From NCBI RefSeq assembly GCF_000003815.2, contig NC_049995.1, positions 9,413,890 to 9,460,958 on the forward strand: a stretch of DNA of 47,069 nt. The letters are read 5' to 3'. Below the pieces are notes generated by a model. That model was not told where the DNA came from. It did no database searches and worked only from the letters and a program-made list of their open reading frames with translations. The position numbers were made by a program, and so were the translations under genes. Position 1 is the first letter of the stretch. Each line of letters begins with the position of its first letter. Origin of the DNA: Branchiostoma floridae (lineage: Eukaryota; Chordata; Leptocardii; Amphioxiformes; Branchiostomatidae). This document shows, in pieces, positions 35,601 to 43,997 of this stretch.

Positions 35601-37790
35601 GCCCTAGCTAACAACTTTCGCCAAGGCCCTAGAGACGCAGGTGAAGGAGGCTAGGTACATCCAGACAGGCGGTCTCGCTGTTGGATGTCCCCGCGTAGGA
35701 GGATGTTGAAAAGGCGAAGGCCGTTACGAGACAGAAATTGTACCGCCTACTCAGGAAGCCAATTAGAAAAAAAGTGGTCCCGTCGCTTCGAATTACGCCC
35801 ACTATACAGGATTAAGAAAAAAAAACCTATCATCACGGTCAATCAAAATGGCTTGCTTACGTTTGTGAAAAAAAATGACACGCATGCCCTAAATTAAGTT
35901 TTGGAGCCAAAAATATTTGTATGAGTTTTATGATTATATAGAAAAAGAAATTTTACGGACTATTCACTAGTAAAGTATCTATGACAAAAGAACCAAATTA
36001 TACAGGAAGCCAATTAGAATATAGTGATCCCTCGCTTCGAATTACTACTATACACGATTAAGAAAAAATATCAATACGGTCTATCAGAATGGTTTGCTTA
36101 TGTCTTGCGAAAAAAATGGCACGCAAGCCCTAATTCAAGCTTTGGAGCCCAAAATATTTGTGTGAGTTTTTATAGACAAAGACATTTTACGGACCATTCA
36201 CTACTAAAATATCTAATTATGACAAAGAACCAATTATCTATTTAAATGCCATTTGACTGCACGTTTTCAAGATACGCGTAACATCAATTCACCTTTATTC
36301 GTGGGTTAACCTATATCCCATATCCTTTATTCTACTAATCTGATGAAATTATTTTCAGAATTTGTTTTTTTTACGATTCTACAGATCACAGACCACATGC
36401 GCCACCTAGCGACCAACTACCCTGACATAGCCTCTATCATGAGTGTAGCAGGCACGTACGAGGGCCGTTCTATCATGACCATCAAGCTGGGCAAACCGTT
36501 CTCTAACGGCACCGTGAAGCCTGCCTTCTGGATAGACGGGGCTATCCACAGTAGAGAGTGGATAGTGCCAGCTACTATCATCTATGCTGTAGATAGGGTA
36601 AGGCGGGGCTATCCACAGTAGGGAGTGGATAGTGCCAGCTACTATCATCTATGCTATAGATAAACACTATTAAACACTACTACTACTATTAGTACCCCTA
36701 CTACTACTACTACTATTACTGCTACTACTACTACCACTACTACTACTACTACTTCTACTATCATCTATGCTGTAGATGGGGTAAGGCAAAGGCTAGTCTG
36801 CGGATCGGTGAGGAAATAACTCCTCTGACCGGCCGACTCCCCTAGCGTACTATAAACCGTGTTTATCCAATTTCTACTATTGGACCACCGATCCTCGAAG
36901 CCTGGTAGAGGCTCAGTCTGTATAACACAAACTCTGCTGTCTGGGGCTTTAAGTTGGGCGGACTGCTATAAGCGAGATTTCAACAGGCTAGGCAAATGTG
37001 TGTTGATTTGATTACATGGATGACATCATTTGGGAACCCCAAAACTGATGCGAGCGTGCGAATCAAAACTATAACGTTACGTGTATGCGCGTGTATTCTA
37101 AAGAAATATTAACAATGTCATATGTTGTTATTCTATTTCACTGTAACGGTCTCAATGTAGTATTGGTGAGGGGTGAAGTCTGCCATCTCTGATTGTCTTC
37201 ATAGTAACTGCATTTAAAATCCCTATCTTCTCAATTCTTCCAATACGTCCATTTCCGTAGCTTGTTCGTCAGTACGGTTCTGACCCGACTGTAACACGAA
37301 TCCTTGACGGACTTGACCTATACGTGACCCCTGTCTTCAACGTCGACGGTTACGTCTACACCTGGCAGTCCGATGACGTAAGTATGACGTCAGTAGAATA
37401 GCCAATCAGATGCAAGCATCAAAGGCCACATTTTCTTCTCAAAACATATTTACATTTTATATTTTTCTAGATTCTCGATAGGAATAACCTTTCTTCCTAG
37501 ATCTGAAATCTTCTGTGTACAAAAGTGCATCCTTGTATTTGAGAAAAAAAAGCTTTTGTTTTTGGCGACACCACAGGAGTGGATGCATTTTCATGTTCAC
37601 GTGTTGGTGTGTTTCAGACCCGGCTGTGGCGCAAGAACCGCGCCCCTCAGGCGGGCCCATGTGTCGGGGTGGACATGAACAGGAACTGGGACAGTCACTG
37701 GTCAGGTGTGTATAAATAAGGAATAGATATCTTTTACCTTCATGAAAAGTGGAGGTATTGTTTTGGTATGTCTGTGTCTGTGTCTGTGTC

Positions 37791-37827
<37 letters not shown>

Positions 37828-40731
37828 GTATATGTGCATGTGCATGTACATGTGCATGTGCATGTGCATGTGTATGTGTATGTGTACGTGTATGTGCATG
37901 TGCAGGTGTATGCGTATCTGTCTGTGTCTGTTTGTGTTTCCAGATATTTATGGTCAGCATGGTGGTTATGATTTGTGCATATGCCATCGACATTCCAAAG
38001 CTGTCACTTTTCCTAGTCGCCTGAATTAACCATAAAGTGTTGCCGGTCCCCCTAAATCTACGCGTTGCCAAAGTCCCCCATGCAGACCCTCATCATTTTT
38101 CTTTTTATCCCACAGAGGGTGGGTCCAGTCACGACCCTTGTAATTGGGCGTACCATGGTACGGCGCCGTTCTCCGAGCAGGAAACGCGGGAAATCTCGAC
38201 CTTTATCTGGGAGAACCGGCGGGACATCCGGGCGTACATCGCGTTCCACTCCTACTCCCAGGTGTGGATGGCTCCCTGGGGGCACTCCTATAACAGACCG
38301 CCAGGGGACGCTGGCGCACAGGTCAGTTGTTTGGTGCGGCCCCGTGCCCCCTTAAACCCAGTGTCCTGCTGAGCCCGTATACATACGAGATGCACAAATA
38401 TGATGCATGTATTTGGATCAATAAATATGGACAACGCCATGTTGGATCCTTGAGCCCCACCAACATGGCTGCCACCCAGTCATGTAATCACGTGACCACC
38501 GTTTCTCAAAGCTGTGTTGTTGTTGTAAGCTAAGAACCTACAGAAAATTTAAGCATTTGTACGAAAGAGAAAAATACCTGGATATAACAAACTTTGCTAT
38601 CGCCGAGCCATGACTAAACTAAGAATCAGCGATCACCCATTGGAAATTGAAGCTGGTAGATACAACCGAACTCCTCCTAATGGTAGACTATGTATATTTT
38701 GCGATAAGAACCACATGCATGTAGAAAATGAAATACATTTTGTCCTAGAGTGTTCACTGTACAATGATCTGCGCAATACATTCGTTAATGCTACACATGT
38801 AGATCAGAAATATTTACACATAACGAAGGAAGATATGTTCAAATATCTCATGTCATCATCTGACCACGATATACTGGAAAATCTCTGTAAGTTCATCTAC
38901 AGATGTTTTAGGAAGAGAGAAGACGCATGTAATCTATAGTATATGTATAACTTTGCGTTTACTACCTTTTGTGCCAAACTGACTGCATTTAGCCCCAATG
39001 GGGCATGAATATGCAATAACCTTCATTGTCATTGCCATTGTCATTGTTGTTTAGGATGCGCTGGGACGGTTGGCTGTAGAGACAATCAAGTCTGTTCATG
39101 GTGTCGACTACGTCGCCGGAAGAGCCATGGAGACATTGTGTAAGTAAAACACAATTGAAACCATCTTTACACGTTGTTTACGCGTGAGTTTTGCTTGTCC
39201 GAATAAATCAGAATTACAACAAATACAAGTATGCAAATATGCTCGACACATAACCATACATGGTAAAGAAAACAGTTCTTAGTTTGAAATCCGAATTCTA
39301 ATGACATTTTATGATCCTGTTGTTGGTGTGATAGTTGTATATATTCTGTCTAAAGATGAAGTATGATATACCTCCCGATAATTAAGATATGCATGTACTT
39401 TCTAAGCCAGCTGAACTCGTTTCTAGTGGGCCATATCTATTTCATTACATTGCATTTCCTAAATTTGGCTCCAAATCTAGTTTGGTCCCTAAACTTCAAC
39501 CACTTCAATCTTTCTTTGGCGAAGACATATATGCTTTAGTACCAGTGGGAAAAAAAGCCCCCCCCCCCCCCCCGGGTTGTTTACTCGCTATTTTTCTACA
39601 CTTTCGGGGGTAACGATCAACCCTGGATCTGGCAACAAATGGACGCCGTGATCTACTCACGAAAACATCGAGAGGTGACCCCCCCCCCCCCCCCCCAAAC
39701 TCACACACATATCTGTGACTTAAGGTCCCGTACCCTAAAAGAGATCCGAGCCCAAAAATAAACGGCTGCACGGACGCATGTTTTTTAGCGGTGAGAAATT
39801 CCCTTTCAGCCAGCGGAAATGATCTCAAAAGTTAGATTGGTGAAAGCTTGTTTGTAACTGAAGAAATTAGCAGGTAAAGTTTGGCAGCCGCGCGCTAGGT
39901 CGGAGGTACACAGTCGTGGGTTCTGAGTGGTGCGGTCCCGTACCCTAAAAGAGATCCGAGCCCAAAAATAAACGGCTGCACGGACGCATGTTTTTTAGCG
40001 GTGAGAAATTCCCTTTCAGCCAGCGGAAATGATCTCAAAAGTTAGATTGGTGAAAGCTTGTTTGTAACTGAAGAAATTAGCAGGTAAAGTTTGGCAGCCG
40101 CGCGCTAGGTCGGAGGTACACAGTCGTGGGTTCTGAGTGGTGCGGTTGTACACTAGCAGCGAAAAAGTGCCTTTTTCGGGGATTGACTAATCGTAGTTTG
40201 TAATTGCTATAAAAAAAAGTTCCAATGTGTAGTTTACGTTGGCAATTTTTTCCCACGATATAGGGTAAATGTGCTCGACATAGAATGAAAAATCTGCTGA
40301 AATTTCACGTAGCTTCATTATGAACGCGGCCATTTAAACCACGAATTATAACATAGAAGTCTATGGGAAGAAGAAACTCATCAATGAGACCTTGGCCAAA
40401 AGGCCTGGCTGGGGCTACACCCGTAACGGGCACAGGGACCGTAGAAGTACCTTACACTGTAATTTGGCACAGCAACCTGTTGTTGTTGTGGTTTTTTGTG
40501 CAACATTTGTGCCTTAATTTGCCCTACTCTCTTCTCTACATAGACCAAGTGTCGGGGGATTCTCAAGACTGGACCTACGACAAGGCCGGGATCAAGTACT
40601 CGTACATCGCGGAGCTGCGCGACACCGGGCGGTACGCCTTCCTCCTGCCGCCCGACCAGATCCTACCCACGGCCGAGGAAATCTTCCCCTCCATCCTGAC
40701 GGTCGGGGAGTGGATCCTAGATCACTACTAA
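32651..40731 (+). CDS. Secreted M14A procarboxypeptidase (CPA/CPB-like), ten exons
   Basis: Exons 32651-32721, 33378-33459, 33881-33962, 34458-34615, 36385-36597, 37261-37377, 37618-37705, 38116-38321, 39055-39139 and 40544-40731. All introns are GT-AG and all junctions are in phase, giving 429 residues. Residues 1 to about 20 are a signal peptide ([16 protein letters not shown]). A propeptide with VLRIFP and LDFW motifs follows, with likely tryptic activation after the RMRR at 114-117. The mature enzyme has zinc ligands His186 and Glu189 (HSRE) and His315 (FHSYSQ), substrate-binding Arg249, Asn262, Arg263 and Tyr368, a Cys256-Cys279 disulfide and catalytic Glu391 (ELRDTG). The family is secreted as a zymogen and removes C-terminal amino acids. 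The specificity position equivalent to CPA 255 is Gln375, not Ile (A-type) or Asp (B-type). An acceptor at 34396-34397 would add 20 in-frame residues to exon 4; family alignment favours 34458. Confidence 0.93.
33618..33826. repeat. TG/CG-rich microsatellite in intron 2
   Basis: An impure (TG)n tract with TACG, GCGC and GCGT interruptions, just before exon 3. Long Cys/Val or His/Thr frames across it are artefacts of the dinucleotide. Confidence 0.85.
34240..34300 (+). mobile_element. Left-end fragment of the TAGCCTC family
   Basis: TAGCCTCTACCAGGCTCCAC, then an A-rich stretch and AAAATTGGCTAAATA, matches the left arm and inner AATTGGACAAAT motif of the copies at 31529 and 40747. No matching right end is found before exon 4, so it looks truncated. 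Located in intron 3. Confidence 0.6.
35257..35700. repeat. Older foldback element in intron 4, split by a later insertion
   Basis: The left arm (TCCTACGCAGGGACATCC, CCGCCTGTCTGGATGTACCC, TGCTTTCTCAACCGTCACC) is inverse-complementary to the right arm, which is split into 35438-35468 and 35654-35700. Taking away the element at 35469-35653 and one copy of its 9-base target duplication leaves a continuous right arm pairing with the left over about 68 bases. The original element was about 250 bases. Confidence 0.8.
35469..35653. mobile_element. TAGCCTC-family MITE inserted in a foldback, 9-bp target duplication
   Basis: A 185-base element. The 27-base ends (35469-35495, starting TAGCCTCCTTCACC; 35627-35653, ending GGTGAAGGAGGCTA) are inverse complements with one mismatch. 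It is flanked by GGTACATCC at 35460-35468 and 35654-35662. Beyond TAGCCTC the ends differ from the 31529 copy, so this is a sister subfamily with the same target-duplication size. Confidence 0.85.
35752..36243. repeat. Two diverged tandem copies of a ~250-base unit in intron 4
   Basis: Units start CAGGAAGCCAATTAGA at 35752 and 36003. They share CGCTTCGAATTAC, GATTAAGAAAAAA, TTTGGAGCC and TTTTACGGAC..TTCACTA in the same order. Several small indels separate them, so the duplication is not recent. No conserved coding frame. Confidence 0.75.
36287..36330 (+). repeat. Fragment of the CACCTTTATCC foldback family
   Basis: ATTCACCTTTATTCGTGGG then TTAACCTATATCCCATATCC matches one arm of the element at 1947-2188. 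Only one arm is present. Confidence 0.5.
36538..36790 (+). repeat. Exon 5 end copied into intron 5, with a CTA microsatellite
   Basis: The last 60 bases of carboxypeptidase exon 5 plus its donor (36538-36604) are repeated at 36605-36663 with few changes, keeping the frame of the HSREW zinc motif. The copy has lost the donor (GATAAACAC in place of GATAGGGTAAG). An impure (CTA)n tract follows (36675-36761). Then a third partial copy (about 36755-36787) carries the end of the exon and an intact GGGTAAGG donor. Confidence 0.85.
36794..36913. mobile_element. TAGCCTC-family copy with damaged left end
   Basis: The right end GAAGCCTGGTAGAGGCT (to 36913) and inner CCGACTCCCCTAGCGTACTA match the complete copy at 31529-31692. 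The left end is shortened (TAGTCTGCGGATCGGTG), consistent with loss of about 12 bases. No target duplication is visible. Located in intron 5. Confidence 0.65.
37764..37935. repeat. TGTGTA/TGTCTG microsatellite in intron 7
   Basis: Hexanucleotide-like runs, TGTCTG then TGTGTA then TGTGCA, about 170 bases. Open frames here are artefacts of the repeat. Confidence 0.85.
38527..38939 (+). pseudogene. Decayed retrotransposon C-terminal fragment in intron 8
   Basis: The fragment encodes a basic [10 protein letters not shown] segment, then [14 protein letters not shown], then a zinc-knuckle-like C-x2-C-x11-H-x4-C unit (CIFC to HFVLEC). It ends in a stop at 38937-38939. This Cys/His tail resembles the region after reverse transcriptase in non-LTR elements. 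The first segment and the rest are in different frames, so at least one frameshift lies near 38590. No reverse transcriptase or endonuclease domain is present nearby. It is on the same strand as the host gene, inside its intron. The exact family is not assigned. Confidence 0.6.
39558..39696. repeat. Two poly-C runs, C16 and C18, 105 bases apart
   Basis: Uninterrupted C runs at 39558-39573 and 39679-39696 in intron 9, just before the exact 210-base duplication. They are prone to slippage and to assembly error, and could form i-motif or G-quadruplex-type structures. Confidence 0.85.
39724..40143. repeat. Exact tandem duplication of a 210-base unit in intron 9
   Basis: Bases 39724-39933 and 39934-40143 are identical at every position on reading both copies. 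The unit starts GGTCCCGTACCCTAAAAGAG and ends TTCTGAGTGGTGC. It has no open frame or inverted ends. Zero divergence means a very recent event, a copy-number polymorphism or an assembly artefact. Confidence 0.95.
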
Positions 40732-40746
40732 CTGCACTAGCCTGAC

Positions 40747-41060
40747 TAAAGGTGGGGTCACACCTGCGTATATATCTACGTCCTTGTGAGGCGCGCATGG
40801 CAGTATTTGCCTCCACCAGGCTCCACAGGTCGTTGGAAAAATAATAGAAATTGGACAAACGCAAACAGGTAACATGTCAGACGAGTTAGCTGGGTCGCTA
40901 ACCATACTTCTCGGTCAGCTAACTCATCTGGCATGTTATGTATCTATATTTGTCCAATTTGTACTATTTTTCCCGCGACCTGTGGAGCCTGGTAGAGGCT
41001 AAGAGCATCATACGCACCTCTAACGGACTTGAATATATACGCATGTGTGACCCCACCTTA
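40747..41060. repeat. 314-base foldback just after the carboxypeptidase stop codon
   Basis: The outer ends TAAAGGTGGGGTCACAC and GTGTGACCCCACCTTA pair, and pairing continues inward through TGCGTATATAT. It then runs through TAGCCTC-family arms (left CCACCAGGCTCCACAGGTCG; right CGACCTGTGGAGCCTGGTAG), AAATTGGACAAA, and TAACATGTC..GAGTTAGCT to a small centre near 40903. Nearly the whole length is one imperfect palindrome. It starts 15 bases after the stop and lies before the candidate poly(A) signals, so it would sit in the 3' UTR. Confidence 0.85.
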
Positions 41061-41151
41061 AGGCATCGGTAATGCCCACAGAATTGCAAAGTTGAGAGAC
41101 TCAACAATAGATTTACCCTTTTATAAAAGGAACCAATTTTGGTGCACAACG

Positions 41152-41280
41152 AATAAAGGTCAACTTACGTTTTAACTGGTATTCTAGCAATTAGACCACA
41201 GAACCGTTTCTTTGAGTAGTTTAGATGACGTCTGACTATACAAAAGTTTATAATTTGTAGGGCAGAAAAAATTCAATAAA
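41152..41280 (+). terminator. Candidate poly(A) signals of the carboxypeptidase gene
   Basis: AATAAA at 41152-41157 and 41275-41280. The second is followed by CTTGGTGTGAATAAG, a GT-rich context. Either would give a 3' UTR of roughly 440-570 bases that includes the foldback at 40747-41060. Confidence 0.5.
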
Positions 41281-41465
41281 CTTGGTGTGAATAAGTATCG
41301 ATACTGATTACGTGTATTTGCTCAGTGGATTGTCCGGTGGTCATGGAAAATAAACGTTTAACCCAACGTCAAGACGTCTACATACAAATAAAGATGTTGA
41401 TTACAAAAGGAAAAGAGCAAATGGTGAACCCCTTATGAGTCCACATGGTTTGACCATTCACAGGA

Positions 41466-41677
41466 TACTGCAAATGCAGAAATGTTCGCGGTGGATTAAT
41501 GTTCGCGGTTTTCGCGGCGCCCGCTTCACCGCGAATCTAAAACCACCGCAAACATTTTTCCATAACAGTAAGAGACTACAGTGCATGGTGCTACCGCGAA
41601 ATGAAAACCACCGCGAAAAGTCCATTTTCCCGCTACCGCGAAATTAAATCCCCGCGAACTTAAACGCATTTACATTA
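41466..41677 (-). repeat. TACTGTAAATGC element, inverted copy
   Basis: It begins TACTGCAAATGCAGAAATG and ends GCGAACTTAAACGCATTTACATTA, the inverse orientation of the copy at 15501-15710. The CCGCGAAA / TTCGCGG blocks and the GAAAAGTCCATTTTCCCGC segment match that copy's interior. CpG blocks are well preserved, so this copy is younger than the one at 12432. Confidence 0.8.
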
Positions 41678-41703
41678 TTCCGCTATAGCTCTTTTCTTCC
41701 AGC

Positions 41704-42106
41704 TAGGGGTGGGTACCGGTACAGAAACTTCAGGCACAGGTCCAGTTCAAGTCCAATGGATCAGGTCCAGGTCCGGACCTGAACCTGGACCTGATTCAGT
41801 ATATGAAAACTTTGGACAAATTAAACTAAAAGCAATTGTCCATTTCGCTAAAAAAATCTATTTGTGAAGTTTTTGACTCCCTGTACCGTTTTAAAACCCT
41901 TACAAGGCTAACTGCCTCTGTACGATTGGCTGTAAACCTTGGTAGATAACGACTATAGACTCTATGCTACTTAGCTCACGTTATTTCCTTCGACCGGTAA
42001 GCCCCAAAACATGTGAATGCCTGATCATATAATCTATCCATTTTCCAATAGGTCCAACATCCGGTCCACCAATTTTTTTCAGGTCCAATAATAAAAACCA
42101 GCCCTA
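41704..42106 (+). mobile_element. Non-autonomous hAT-like element with 8-bp target duplication
   Basis: It begins TAGGGGTGGGTACC and ends ACCAGCCCTA. It is flanked by CTTCCAGC (41696-41703) and CCTCCAGC (42107-42114), an 8-base duplication with one difference, as expected for hAT transposons. Inside the left end is an ATCAGGTCCAGGTCC / GGACCTGGACCTGAT-type palindrome. It is a copy of the element at 13690-14057 with about 35 more bases. Confidence 0.8.
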
Positions 42107-43741
42107 CCTCCAGCCACTTATGGAGTCTGGTACGAGGCTAACACGGATACGCAATGTAGGGGGCGCTTCTACTGGAAACCAAGGCGTCACATATTGGCGC
42201 TATATGGACTATCCTCTCTTTTATTAAGCCAACTGGTATTTTCAATGGGTAATTCTCAAGGTATATGAAGATCTGTGTACCTATTTGAGGAAGTGTATAT
42301 ATGTATTGCACATATTCGCATCTTTATAAGTCAGGTCGATATACCCTTGCAGAGCCCGATCTGCAGTACCGCTCCCGGTCGGTGCGGGAAAAGTGAAAAG
42401 TTGGTAATCTTCGTCTTTCTTTGATGCAATGGGGAAATTACAAAAGGCTCGAAAAGGGGTTTGAAGTTTTGATGCTGAATTGACTGTGCTTCAAATAAAG
42501 TGTCAATTTGAAATCTATGCAAGAATATAGAATATGAAAGACATAATAACGAATATTACGTCAAACTAGAAAGCCAAATAAAAACGCCATAAAAAGCTAA
42601 AAAGACGTCAAAACCAATCGGAGCCAAAACTCTGCTGGGGTATAAATCTCCAATGAACTGCCAGGGTCTGAATGGCGTACGTCAAAATATAATTTTTCTG
42701 GCTAGCGAGGGCCAAGTTCTGTGAGATATCTGTCGGCCATGGTAGCTAGGCTGACTTCCCTGGAAACTATCTCGGATGCTCCTGTCGATATTTCGACAGA
42801 TGAGCAGGCAAACAGCTAGTACAGCCACTTGCCGGTTCGGTGACCTGTTTGCCTAGCCTGCACGTGGTTTCTTCAAGGTGAAAGAGGGTTGTGCACTTCC
42901 CTCTCCACCCTCTTCTCTACTGACGCACTAAATCCCACAGGGACAAGAACTGCATGCACATGTAAGACGGCCCCAGCAGATGTAGGTTTGTTGTTTGGAG
43001 TTTCCGTCTCCCAGGAGGACTTCCGACAAAGGATACAAGGGGAACTTTAAACTACACCATCTGGAAAGACATTTGCAAGCATGAGACAGCGTTTTCTACA
43101 CCTGAAACCACCGACTTGTATGTTTCTTCAACCGAAGATGTCATCAAAGACAAGACATGCTTTGTGTACCTTGTACTTGTTCCCGACCTTTCTTAACAAC
43201 CTTTACGAAGATCGTGATTCTCTTCAAATTTGAACAGTTTAACTAACACAAGAGGGTGGCATGGGAAGCTGACCCAAAAAGGTCGGAAAGTTCGTTGCAC
43301 GTAGTCATGAAGGATATATTTGCTTGTCTGTTTCTTGGTACATGTATTGCATACCATGCTGCGGGTTTATATAATCTGTATATAAGGATATAATTGATCC
43401 TACTCTTTTCGATAAGTGCGGTGGGTTCTTTAACATGCTCGAGGTGTGGCCCTCCTCAAAGTATTATTACTGTTATCATTAGTAGCATTGATTATAGATT
43501 CATTCAACTTTGATATTTGTATCTTAATTTTTGTATATCATCATATGTACATGCTTTATTTCATTTGTGCAATGCAGGCCCCCCTGAAAAGCAGTGTAAA
43601 TCATTGAGTGGGCAACCTTGAGTAAAAATGACAAAACTGAATAAACACGGAACCTCAATTTAACGTCCTATCCGAGGGACGACCTTAACAGAATCTAGGT
43701 ACTTATTTTCACCTGAGTGAGATGAGAAAAGTGGTGTATAG
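42107..43741. other. Non-coding; half-copy of a foldback at 42569-42650
   Basis: AAATAAAAACG, AAAAGACGTCAAAACC and CGGAGCC followed by CTCTGCT resembles one arm of the element at 43742-43997. GATATTTCGAC..GTCGATATTTCGACAG-type short repeats occur near 42785. No gene is supported downstream of the carboxypeptidase gene here. Confidence 0.4.
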
Positions 43742-43997
43742 TACTCTCCAAGCAGAGGTTAGGCTGCGGCTGTTTTTTTAACGTTTTTTTTTAGTCGTTT
43801 TTATCGGGCTTTCTATTTTGTCATTTTTCTTGAAGTACGCCAGCCAAACTGACCTCGGGGCGGAGCAAAACTATTTGATTCCATTAAAGAAAGGTGACAG
43901 TGACACAGCAAGATATAGAAAAAATAGAAAGCCCGATAAAAACGACTCAAAAAACGTTAACCAAAACAGCCGGAGCCTAACCTCTGCTTGGACAGTA
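43742..43997. repeat. Foldback element with CCAAGCAGAGGTTAGGCT arms
   Basis: The left arm (TACTCTCCAAGCAGAGG, TTAGGCTGCGGCTGTTTT, AACG, GTCGTTTTTATCGGGCTTTC) is inverse-complementary to the right arm ending CCTCTGCTTGGACAGTA. Arms are about 85 bases with few mismatches, around an unrelated centre of about 80 bases. Non-autonomous DNA transposon layout. Confidence 0.8.
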
